DNA of 8,931 nucleotides from Flectobacillus sp049240685 (GTDB lineage Bacteria; Bacteroidota; Bacteroidia; Cytophagales; Spirosomataceae), in NCBI RefSeq assembly GCF_049240685.1, contig NZ_JBMLSD010000152.1, forward strand, positions 1 to 8,931, in the 5' to 3' direction. A program made the position numbers and the translations under genes. This document shows, piece after piece, positions 1 to 5,798 of this stretch (positions are counted from its first letter, which is position 1; each line of letters opens with the position of its first letter). The notes beneath the pieces are model-generated. The model was not told the DNA's origin. It ran no database searches and saw only the letters and a list, made by a program, of their open reading frames with translations.

Positions 1-161
1 GCATTTTTCCCATAGCCCACCGCCGAAAGCCGATACCTGAAAGCTTAAAGCACAAGCATAAACTTTATTTTGCGTACTAACTTACCTTACTTGTATCCTT
101 CCGATTGTGAGTTTGTACATCCGAGGGAGATACTGTTAGCCAATCTCTGTTACCTATTACT

Positions 162-1058
162 TTAGACTAGCATACCAATATACTTTCTCGGAATCTGACC
201 TTCGACATTTAGCGTTGCTTGGCTTTTCTCGTCAAAGTCAACCTGTTGTATGTATTCTACGAGTAGCGCATATAATTGTCCGTCGGCACCTAAATCCCCA
301 TGTAATTTGACGGAACATTTATCTGGATGTATCGAAAGTTCATTCAAAGATGCTAGTACAAAAAACAAGATATCATTTGTGGTACGAGTTTGAAACCTGT
401 TACAAAGCAATAACTTATGATGATGCACTACCACCAAATTGATGGAATCCTCCTTTACATATACATGCATGATGGGATTTTCAGAATTTTCTATTTTTGC
501 CAAATTCAATAAGATTTGACAAACTGGCATATAACTAACCTCAACAAGAGGATAGGTTTCTGAGAACCAATCCATTACTTGCTTTTCTATACTAAATACA
601 TGTACTAATGACAAATCTTCGTCTATTTGGGAAAGCACTTGCTCATGATTTCCGAGCAGATGACCTTTAGCCAACTGAAGATACTTTTGTAAAAACTCCT
701 TCCTGAAATATGGCAGGGGAATCTGAATAAATGATTGACTATCGCAGTGCACATGAATCGAATGCCATTTTATTGACTTCAAAAACTCATGCGAATTATA
801 AATCAAACTAATATTATCCACCACACTCGAATCTACCTCAAACAACGAAATAGCGTACTCCTCTACCCAAATAATTTGATTTGAAAAAGAATCCTTTACC
901 CAAAAACAAAAATTCTTTGTTGAAATTTCAAAGAATAGTTGATAAGTCGGGATTTTTTCAACGTCAAAACTCGGTAAAAAAAACTTTCCTTTTGGTTGTA
1001 TATTTGAAATGATAGCCTCCAATTGTCGTATGGGGTTGAAGAGAGTAAAATCCATCAT
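162..1058 (-). CDS. DUF3822 family protein
   Basis: A 298-residue cytoplasmic protein with no signal peptide or membrane segment. The overall pattern matches DUF3822, a Bacteroidota family of unknown function. The N-terminal half alternates strands with aromatic positions (FFEISTKNFCFWV near 43-55). The C-terminal half has a CNRFQTRTTNDILFFVLASL stretch followed by VKLHGDLGADGQLYALLVEYI. That layout resembles the second lobe of actin-like ATPases of the PilM/FtsA type, but this is inference and no nucleotide-binding residues can be assigned with certainty. From memory the family is usually about 250-280 residues, so this copy is of normal or slightly greater length. The start has two adjacent ATG codons (MMDF); either could be used. 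In many relatives the gene lies beside coaD or rsmD; neither is in view, although the 3' side is cut by the window edge. Family assignment is fairly confident; the function is unknown. Confidence 0.82.
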   Translation of the reverse strand: MMDFTLFNPIRQLEAIISNIQPKGKFFLPSFDVEKIPTYQLFFEISTKNFCFWVKDSFSNQIIWVEEYAISLFEVDSSVVDNISLIYNSHEFLKSIKWHSIHVHCDSQSFIQIPLPYFRKEFLQKYLQLAKGHLLGNHEQVLSQIDEDLSLVHVFSIEKQVMDWFSETYPLVEVSYMPVCQILLNLAKIENSENPIMHVYVKEDSINLVVVHHHKLLLCNRFQTRTTNDILFFVLASLNELSIHPDKCSVKLHGDLGADGQLYALLVEYIQQVDFDEKSQATLNVEGQIPRKYIGMLV

Positions 1059-1403
1059 AAAGTACTAAATTGTATTTTCACATCCAGAACCACAATCAAT
1101 CTCCCTGTAAAGATTAAATTAAGTACTAAGGCAAAACAAATTTTCAGTTATCGGCGCTTGGCATGGGATTGGGGCAAATGTAATGCTGAGTTTATCAAAG
1201 AACATTTTAAAACTCTTTGCCTACTGCCTACACACATCGTTTACTTAACAAAACACAAACAGGGACGCAAAAATACAATTCTCCTTCAAAATATGTGAAG
1301 AATTCTATGAATTGCAAACGATTATTCGTAATTTTTACTGATATTCAAGCTATTAAGCTTAACAGATATAGATTGATTGGTTTTTGACCGATTTTAAGTT
1401 GTT
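1059..1403. other. Gene-free interval between DUF3822 and Nudix genes
   Basis: I see no convincing gene in these 345 bases. A plus-strand open frame (1023-1298) overlaps the 5' end of the DUF3822 gene and has no recognisable composition, so it is not called. Visible items are a 9-base direct repeat AAGTACTAA at 1060-1068 and 1121-1129, the first copy abutting the DUF3822 start. There is a near-tandem tract TTTGCCTACTGCCTAC at 1216-1231 that recurs with one mismatch at 5593-5608. A possible minus-strand -7 box lies at 1268-1275. Confidence 0.6.
1268..1275 (-). promoter_or_regulatory. Possible -7 box for the DUF3822 gene
   Basis: Read on the minus strand this is TATTTTTG, an exact match to the Bacteroidota primary-sigma -7 box TAnnTTTG. 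The -33 element is poor: only TTC is found at a 21-base spacing. It would give a leader of about 200 bases before the ATG at 1058. Tentative. Confidence 0.3.
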
Positions 1404-1904
1404 TTATTCAAATTTGGTACAAAAACCCTTTATTTGAAAAAGCTCTTCTAGTGAGTTGCAGGTCGAGAAAACTCGATGAGCCTGAGCCGCTGGTAGTTGT
1501 TTGATTTCATCAAAACTCATCCATTTAATTTCTTGGATGATTTGGTCTTTCATTTCAGGATCAAAGCCTTTTTGGGCTTTTCCTTCAGTGATTTCAACTC
1601 TAAAAAAAAGCTCAATTGCATGAAGTGGCGGTTCGAGAAATTCGTTCACGAACATCATTTCACCGATTGAAATTTCTGTTTGAGTTTCCTCCAAAAATTC
1701 CCTTTGCAATGCTTCATTTACTGATTCACCGTATTGAAGCCCACCTCCAGGAGGACACCAAAAATCAGCCCCTTGTACTACACCAGCATGATTTATCATC
1801 AGAATTTTTTGGTCTTCGACACAAATTCCGCAAACCCTAAGTCGCAGTTTTTGAGCATATAGATTTAAAACTTGTTCGTGTGCTATTTCTGAACTAGTAT
1901 TCAT
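1404..1904 (-). CDS. Nudix hydrolase
   Basis: A 166-residue soluble protein of the Nudix superfamily, which hydrolyses nucleoside diphosphates linked to another moiety using Mg2+. The fold starts near residue 21 (LRLRVCGICVEDQKILMI). It is followed by FWCPPGGGLQYGES and the Nudix box at residues 54-76: G54, five residues, E60, seven residues, then R68-E69-F70-L71-E72-E73. The catalytic and metal-binding RE..EE residues are intact. The glycine that normally precedes the last hydrophobic position is Gln75 here. The PPGGG segment and total length fit small single-domain Nudix enzymes acting on (d)NTPs, nucleotide sugars or similar; the substrate cannot be read from sequence. It starts at ATG 1902-1904, just after a short tandem ATTAGTGTG/ATTAGTGTA. 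It is divergent from the C69 peptidase, with 132 bases between them. Family confidence is high, specificity unknown. Confidence 0.9.
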   Translation of the reverse strand: MNTSSEIAHEQVLNLYAQKLRLRVCGICVEDQKILMINHAGVVQGADFWCPPGGGLQYGESVNEALQREFLEETQTEISIGEMMFVNEFLEPPLHAIELFFRVEITEGKAQKGFDPEMKDQIIQEIKWMSFDEIKQLPAAQAHRVFSTCNSLEELFQIKGFCTKFE

Positions 1905-1959
1905 CTTATTAGTGTGATTAGTGTAAAATGGGCTTGAAGACCCATAACAATTAGGCTGG

Positions 1960-1994
1960 CAAAATTACAGCAAAAATTACTAGGATTTCACAAA
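1960..1994 (-). promoter_or_regulatory. Probable promoter of the Nudix gene
   Basis: On the minus strand there is TTTG (1991-1994) as a -33 element and TAATTTTG (1960-1967) as an exact TAnnTTTG -7 box, 23 bases apart, at the long end of the Bacteroidota range. Transcription would begin about 50 bases before the ATG at 1904. The leader would contain a small hairpin with arms ATGGG/CCCAT (1928-1945). Confidence 0.45.
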
Positions 1995-2036
1995 TAATCA
2001 GAATCATATTTCCGAATTGACAAATTTATAGCAGTC

Positions 2037-3365
2037 ATGTGTGATACATTCGTAGTGCCTCCGAAACTCAGTAAAGAAAACTGTTGGATTTTTGGGAAAA
2101 ACTCAGACCGTGAACCTAATGAGGCTCAAGCAATTGTAGATTTCCCTGCCCAAGAGTATCCATCTGGCAGTTTACTCCAATGTACCTATAGGAGTATTCC
2201 ACAAGCCTCGTTTACGAATAGAGTTATTTTGTCAAAACCATTTTGGATGTGGGGTGCCGAAATGGGTGTCAACGAAAAAGGAGTGGCAATAGGAAATGAA
2301 GCCGTTTTTACCAAAATTCCTATCAACAAACAAAATCTTGGTTTAACAGGAATGGATTTACTACGAATTGCCCTAGAAAGAAGCAATTCGGCCGAAAATG
2401 CACTTGATTGTATGCTCGAGCACTTATACAATTATGGTCAAGATGCTTGTGGAGGGTATCAAAATAAAAATTTCTTTTATCACAATTCTTTTCTTATCGT
2501 TGATTCAGAAAAAGCATTTGTGTTAGAAACGGCTGGTAAATTTTGGGCTATCGAATACCTCAAAGGCGCACGAAGTATTTCGAATGGCTTATCGATTGGC
2601 AACAATTACAACGAATTGGCCCCAGATGCTATAGAGTATGCCAAAAAGAAAAAATGGATAAAACCTCATGAGGACTTCCATTGGGCCAAAGCATTCTCCT
2701 CCTCTTTTATGAATTGGGTAAGTAGCTGTAAGGTTCGTCAAATGCAAAGTACAGCACTGGCTCAGCAACCTTACTTTGATTTACACAGTGGTATCGACCT
2801 TCTGAGCTCGCACTATGATGGAGACAATTTTCAGGCTCACAAGGCTACCACCAAAGATATTTGTATGCATGCTACGGGCGTACTTTGCCCTAATCAAACA
2901 GTTGGCTCTATGTTGGCATTCCTCAAACCTCGTACCGATAGCTCGGTTTGGGTTACCAATACCTCTAATCCTTGCTTGTCGGTTTTTAAACCTTTATACT
3001 TTTACGATAAATCAGAACTACCGCTTCAACCAACGCAATCGGCTGATAATTCGATATGGTGGCAAGCCGAAAAACTACATAGGCTGCTCCTATCTGGAAA
3101 AATTGAAGAACCTTATTTCCAACATATCCTTCAAGATATTGCCAAAACTAGAGATACAATTCATCATCAAGGGATTGGGCATGATGTGTTGGTAAAACAA
3201 GGACTTATGTCGCCCGTTTCGGCTACCCGATTTGCCTTTCAATCGTATCAAAATCACTTGAAAGACTGGCTAAAGTGGGCAGTCGAATCTCCCCAAAAAC
3301 GGTTGGTATACCCTCCATTGTATAATTTCTTCTGGAAGAAACAGGGTAAGAATGCTGGGCTATAG
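2037..3365 (+). CDS. Secernin-type C69 family peptidase
   Basis: A 442-residue protein of the secernin branch of peptidase family C69, in the N-terminal nucleophile (Ntn) hydrolase superfamily. It opens MCDTFVV; removal of Met1 would expose Cys2 as the N-terminal nucleophile, which fixes the start codon. Other family marks are FGKNSDREPNEAQ (19-31), WGAEMGVNEKGVAIGNEAVF (72-91) and CMHATG with the downstream QTVGSML (from about 276). Then come WVTNTSNPCLSVFKP and the C-terminal region typical of secernins. There is no signal peptide, so it should be cytosolic. Bacterial C69 members include dipeptidases such as PepD. Eukaryotic secernins act in exocytosis, and SCRN3 carries a modified N-terminal residue, so peptidase activity should not be assumed. 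The gene stands alone, divergent from the Nudix gene and convergent with the small membrane protein gene, whose stop is 22 bases away. Family is confident; the reaction is not proven. Confidence 0.9.
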   Translation: MCDTFVVPPKLSKENCWIFGKNSDREPNEAQAIVDFPAQEYPSGSLLQCTYRSIPQASFTNRVILSKPFWMWGAEMGVNEKGVAIGNEAVFTKIPINKQNLGLTGMDLLRIALERSNSAENALDCMLEHLYNYGQDACGGYQNKNFFYHNSFLIVDSEKAFVLETAGKFWAIEYLKGARSISNGLSIGNNYNELAPDAIEYAKKKKWIKPHEDFHWAKAFSSSFMNWVSSCKVRQMQSTALAQQPYFDLHSGIDLLSSHYDGDNFQAHKATTKDICMHATGVLCPNQTVGSMLAFLKPRTDSSVWVTNTSNPCLSVFKPLYFYDKSELPLQPTQSADNSIWWQAEKLHRLLLSGKIEEPYFQHILQDIAKTRDTIHHQGIGHDVLVKQGLMSPVSATRFAFQSYQNHLKDWLKWAVESPQKRLVYPPLYNFFWKKQGKNAGL

Positions 3366-3387
3366 ATTACTCGAAGAGATTTTTGTT

Positions 3388-3663
3388 TTAATCATTTAAG
3401 AAGAGAAATGAAAGCCATACAAAGAAAACTAATATATGAATCATTAAGATAGATTTGTCATTGCTGGGATGAGTCATCAAATTGATAATCGAAACTAAAA
3501 TCGCACCTAAACTAATGAGTCCAATCAAGAAAAAGAATAACATATCAAAACTTGGCGTACAAACTCCAGACGTAAAACTCTTACTATTATGAGCTAGAAC
3601 TACGAATACGAGTAGACCAATGTACCTACTCAAATACAAGACAACTTTCTTATTTTTTATCAT
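3388..3663 (-). CDS. Small multi-pass membrane protein, function unknown
   Basis: From the ATG at 3661-3663 this encodes 91 residues. The open frame extends 14 codons upstream to a GTG at 3705, but the ATG is preferred. It is preceded by an A-rich stretch as is common in this phylum, and it gives a basic N-terminus (MIKNKK) directly before the first membrane segment. Three hydrophobic helices are visible: YLSRYIGLLVFVVLAH, MLFFFLIGLISLGAILVSII and ILMIHILVFFVWLSFLFL. A short polar loop holding one Cys (SFTSGVCTPSFD) lies between the first two. I recognise no family. It lies downstream of the exported hydrolase on the same strand, but repeat copy 1 with its terminator hairpins lies between them, so a shared transcript is unlikely. 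It ends 22 bases from the convergent C69 peptidase gene. Confidence 0.6.
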   Translation of the reverse strand: MIKNKKVVLYLSRYIGLLVFVVLAHNSKSFTSGVCTPSFDMLFFFLIGLISLGAILVSIINLMTHPSNDKSILMIHILVFFVWLSFLFLND

Positions 3664-3729
3664 ATTGTTTATTTTTTTAAGTATAAACAAATAATTTACA
3701 ATCACTTACATTCAAATTCAAATAGTAAG

Positions 3730-3839
3730 CCTAATTACTGGACAAAAAGAGAAAAGATATTTAGCCTTTTTCAATGAATATTTAAAAACAGTTTAAAACT
3801 GTTAAAAAAATGAGTCCAAGACTAAGTCTTGAACTAGTA
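3730..3839. repeat. MITE-like repeat, copy 1 (left end plus core)
   Basis: Bases 3768-3839 are identical over 72 bases to 5284-5355. The left flank carries CCTAATTACTGGACAAAA (3730-3747). This is the inverse complement, with one mismatch in 18, of the sequence right of copy 2 (5363-5380). The recognisable right end is missing; after 3839 the sequence diverges into the 3' side of the hydrolase gene. The core contains two palindromes, AACAGTTT/AAACTGTT (3787-3803) and AGTCCAAGAC/GTCTTGAACT (3813-3835). No transposase is encoded. Confidence 0.75.
3787..3835 (-). terminator. Tandem rho-independent-like terminator after the hydrolase
   Basis: Read on the minus strand, arms AGTTCAAGAC and GTCTTGGACT form a 10-pair stem (one G-U) with loop TTA, then CA and seven Ts (3804-3810). 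A second hairpin follows at once: AACAGTT/AACTGTT, again with loop TTA, ending in TTTAAAT. The first stem begins 33 bases beyond the hydrolase stop codon, so this probably ends that transcript. Confidence 0.65.
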
Positions 3840-3867
3840 ACTTAGATAAAAAGCTTTTGGCAAAACT

Positions 3868-4623
3868 TTATCTGGATTTGTTTTTTAAAAATTGTAAAAC
3901 ATAAGTTTGAATCTCATTTCTTTGGCGTTCGTTGGCGTGATTATCCATGTCGTTGTGGGGAGTATTGGGAAGCTTGACTACCTGAATTGACCATTTTTTT
4001 TGCTCGAATTCATCTGGCAAAACGCCCTTATCTGCTGGTTGGTCGCTAGACCTCAGTGTGTAAATTTTAGGCGATTTAGTTCTGGGCAAAGGCATTCGTC
4101 GATTATCGAGCGTAATAATTTTATGGATAAGTTTGGGATACCTCTCAGGAAAAAGGGCTGTTATATCTCCCCCATTGGAATGACCAATCAAAGAAAGTTT
4201 TTTAAAATCTAATCTTGGAAATTGGAGTTTTAACTGTTCTATTACAAAATGAATATTGTCAACACCTCTTTCCCAGAACGGTCGGCGCACAATCTGAGGA
4301 ATGCCCGTAGAAGGTATAAGACTGTCGGTAGCAAGTTCATGTTGAACACTCACCACAAAAAAACCTTTTTCTGCTAAGAACTTCGTAAGATAAGTATAGT
4401 TAAGATAAGCTATTCCATCATTTTGACCATAACCATGACTGAAAATTACAACTGGTAACTTGCTTGATTGATGAAGGCTATTAGATTTGTAGATGGCCAC
4501 AGGGATTTTACGATTTCTTGAAAAATCATACCATGTCAATGTATCACAAGTTGTAATATTTGATTGAGAAAAAAGTGGGGTAGAAATTAAACTGAAAAAT
4601 GCCCAAAGGAATGTTTTATACAT
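3868..4623 (-). CDS. Exported alpha/beta hydrolase
   Basis: A 251-residue alpha/beta-hydrolase-fold enzyme with an N-terminal signal peptide (MYKTFLWAFFSLISTPLFSQS, probable cleavage around 19-21), so it should act in the periplasm or outside the cell. The oxyanion region is VVIFSHGYG (58-66). The nucleophile elbow is IGHSNGG, with Ser149 in a G-x-S-x-G motif. The catalytic His is most likely His223 in NTPHNDMDNH. The acid is probably Asp194 or Asp198 after the strand KIYTLRSSDQPAD, with Asp173 a less likely choice. The core resembles the dienelactone-hydrolase/chlorophyllase-like group of esterases; the substrate is unknown. A -7 box at 4652-4659 gives a leader of about 20 bases. The gene sits inside the block bracketed by the two repeat copies, and copy 1 supplies its terminator. 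Fold and catalytic Ser/His are confident; substrate is not. Confidence 0.86.
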   Translation of the reverse strand: MYKTFLWAFFSLISTPLFSQSNITTCDTLTWYDFSRNRKIPVAIYKSNSLHQSSKLPVVIFSHGYGQNDGIAYLNYTYLTKFLAEKGFFVVSVQHELATDSLIPSTGIPQIVRRPFWERGVDNIHFVIEQLKLQFPRLDFKKLSLIGHSNGGDITALFPERYPKLIHKIITLDNRRMPLPRTKSPKIYTLRSSDQPADKGVLPDEFEQKKWSIQVVKLPNTPHNDMDNHANERQRNEIQTYVLQFLKNKSR

Positions 4624-4660
4624 ATATTTGATTAGAAAGGGTTTTCAAATTCAAATATAT
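4622..4660 (-). promoter_or_regulatory. Hydrolase promoter -7 box within an inverted repeat
   Basis: Minus-strand TATATTTG (4652-4659) is an exact TAnnTTTG -7 box placed about 30 bases before the ATG. No clear TTG is found at the expected -33 position. A perfect 10-base inverted repeat, ATATATTTGA (4622-4631) and TCAAATATAT (4651-4660), joins the -7 box to the start codon across 19 bases, so it could be an operator. AT-rich palindromes also arise by chance here. Confidence 0.4.
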
Positions 4661-4696
4661 ACACAATACTACTCATCTGGACATTTTTTTGTTGTA

Positions 4697-5125
4697 TTAT
4701 TCAATAGCGCCGAAATTTCTCATTAATTTCTCCTGCTCGGGTTTATCGCAGCGCGCCATTTGATTAACGAAATGATTGAGATTAGTATCATTCACGGACG
4801 AATCCGAAACAAAAATATATAATTCTGAAATTTCTTTTTTAGTGAATCTACTCAAAAATGAGTCCTTATTGGCTTTTTGAGGCTTATTGAGTTTAATACG
4901 AATGAACTTCTGTCTAAATACTGAAATAATCTCTGAAGACTTTATTTCATTCCAAGGGATTCTGCTGTTGATAGCCCAACGTTGGTCGTAGATACCTTCC
5001 TCAGAAATCGACACCTCAGTACTTTTGGATAACAATTTAATCAGCGCTTGTACCACCCCAACTCCGAAAAAGATAATACCAAGGACAAACACACTTAATT
5101 CGACAGTATCGACTTGCTTATACAA
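4697..5125 (-). CDS. STM3941 family protein, N-terminally truncated (probable remnant)
   Basis: The 142-residue frame matches the C-terminal three quarters of STM3941-family membrane proteins. It has one hydrophobic helix (VELSVFVLGIIFFGVGVVQALIKLL), then a PH-like beta region: VSISEEGIYDQRWAINSRIPWNEI, then RQKFIRIKLNKPQ, then SELYIFVSD. It ends in a helical tail. Relatives, as I remember them, are about 170-190 residues with a further membrane helix at the N-terminus; that part is absent. The frame opens with TTG directly after an in-frame TAG-GTT, there is no ATG before the far C-terminus, and the REP-like hairpin begins 25 bases upstream. No coding sequence for the missing segment is visible in the 250 bases beyond. 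I take this as a gene whose 5' end was lost in rearrangement, possibly no longer translated. Family moderately confident. Confidence 0.6.
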   Translation of the reverse strand: MYKQVDTVELSVFVLGIIFFGVGVVQALIKLLSKSTEVSISEEGIYDQRWAINSRIPWNEIKSSEIISVFRQKFIRIKLNKPQKANKDSFLSRFTKKEISELYIFVSDSSVNDTNLNHFVNQMARCDKPEQEKLMRNFGAIE

Positions 5126-5149
5126 AACCTATCTTATTTTCCTTTGTAA

Positions 5150-5209
5150 AAGCGCCGTAGGTGCGACAGAATTCAAGATAGTTATCTTCCTGTCGCTCCT
5201 ACGGAGCTT
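5150..5209. repeat. REPIN-like inverted doublet of GC-rich palindromic repeats
   Basis: The arms AAGCGCCGTAGGTGCGACAG (5150-5169) and CTGTCGCTCCTACGGAGCTT (5190-5209) are inverse complements at 18 of 20 bases. Each arm also folds on itself (GCGCC-GTA-GGTGC with one G-U; GCTCC-TAC-GGAGC), and the 20-base loop contains a further perfect AAGATA/TATCTT hairpin. A pair of inverted short palindromes carrying GTAG is the architecture of REPINs mobilised in trans by REP-associated tyrosine transposases. No such transposase is in the window. The element is much richer in GC than its surroundings. Confidence 0.65.
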
Positions 5210-5237
5210 ATGAAAAAATCTCAATAAATAGGTATCT

Positions 5238-5380
5238 CCTAATTAATGGATAAAGCAAGAAAGTGAGATTGAGGTATTTAGAATTTTCAATGAATATTTA
5301 AAAACAGTTTAAAACTGTTAAAAAAATGAGTCCAAGACTAAGTCTTGAACTAGTATCTTCAATTTTGTCCAGTAATCAGG
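5238..5380. repeat. MITE-like repeat, copy 2 (both ends recognisable)
   Basis: A 143-base unit: left end CCTAATTAATGGATAAAG (5238-5255), the 72-base core identical to copy 1 (5284-5355), and right end TTTTGTCCAGTAATCAGG (5363-5380). The right end is the inverse complement of copy 1's left end with one mismatch in 18; copy 2's own left end has 15 of 18 matches to copy 1's left end. Both copies also share TATTTAG shortly before the core. I see no clear target-site duplication and no coding capacity. Confidence 0.7.
5303..5351 (-). terminator. Terminator-like hairpins in repeat copy 2
   Basis: Same sequence as the hairpin pair in copy 1: a 10-pair stem with loop TTA, CA and seven Ts on the minus strand, then a second 7-pair stem. 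Here it stands upstream of the STM3941 remnant and about 450 bases beyond the cysteine synthase stop. It would block minus-strand read-through into the remnant. Confidence 0.5.
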
Positions 5381-5798
5381 TCAACAGTATATTGGTTATT
5401 TGAAGACATTCATAATCAAAATATTATAGTCAAATTTCCACTCAGATATACTGTTCATTTAATCTTTCCTTTTACTTATCTTCAATAAATTTTCAATGAA
5501 ATTCATGCAGCATTAGATTTAGGTTTTTACTTAAAAGCGACAGGCACAAGGCCAAGAGTGCTAAATTGTTTTTTAGTAACATGAGATAGGTTTTTGCCTA
5601 ATGCCTACGGTTTACAACCTAAAGCCGAGTACTTAAATTTAAGTTTGAGTAACTACTTAGTATCCAATTAGCCTATAATGAGATCTGTTAATTAGGCAAA
5701 TTGTAGGCCTAACTACAAATATTTACCGCAGCTCCTTCCGGGCTATTTTAGGCAAGGACAAAGGACAATTCAACACTCCGCACTCAAAACTCTTCACT
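5381..5798. other. Gene-free interval after the cysteine synthase gene
   Basis: No gene is supported in these 418 bases. It contains a perfect 10-base inverted repeat AACAGTATAT (5383-5392) / ATATACTGTT (5446-5455) directly beside repeat copy 2. A piece AGCGACAGG (5536-5544) matches the REP arm. The tract TTTGCCTAATGCCTAC (5593-5608) is shared with 1216-1231, and further GCCTA/TAGGC words follow up to about 5755. A short-period degenerate tract (about 5750-5798: GGACAAAGGACAA, then CACTCCGCACTC and similar) runs right up to the cysteine synthase stop codon. It looks like decayed repeat material. Confidence 0.55.

Noticed and set aside
1..161. Possible partial gene or structural RNA at the left edge
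   Set aside because: Minus-strand frames after the DUF3822 stop are broken by stops and the only open stretch (residues such as YACALSFQVSAFGGG) has no start and runs off the window. No tmRNA, RNase P or SRP RNA landmarks were found.
1023..1298. Plus-strand open frame of 91 codons in the DUF3822-Nudix gap
   Set aside because: It overlaps the 5' end of the DUF3822 gene antisense, has no domain-like pattern, and covers the candidate promoter and the short repeat tract.
2815..3195. Plus-strand 126-codon frame inside the C69 peptidase gene
   Set aside because: Out-of-frame shadow of a well-supported gene; its translation is Leu/Ile/Phe-rich without a family pattern.
3810..3845. Short peptide frame starting MSPRLSLELV in both repeat cores (also from 5326)
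   Set aside because: It is the translation of the terminator palindrome; the two copies diverge in frame after the repeat, and nothing suggests translation.
5025..5213. Plus-strand 62-codon frame across the STM3941 remnant and the hairpin
   Set aside because: It overlaps the remnant antisense and runs through the REPIN-like arms; no coding signature.
3730..5380. A complete insertion sequence or composite transposon with its own transposase
   Set aside because: No transposase or fragment of one is encoded between or beside the repeats; only a non-autonomous element can be supported.
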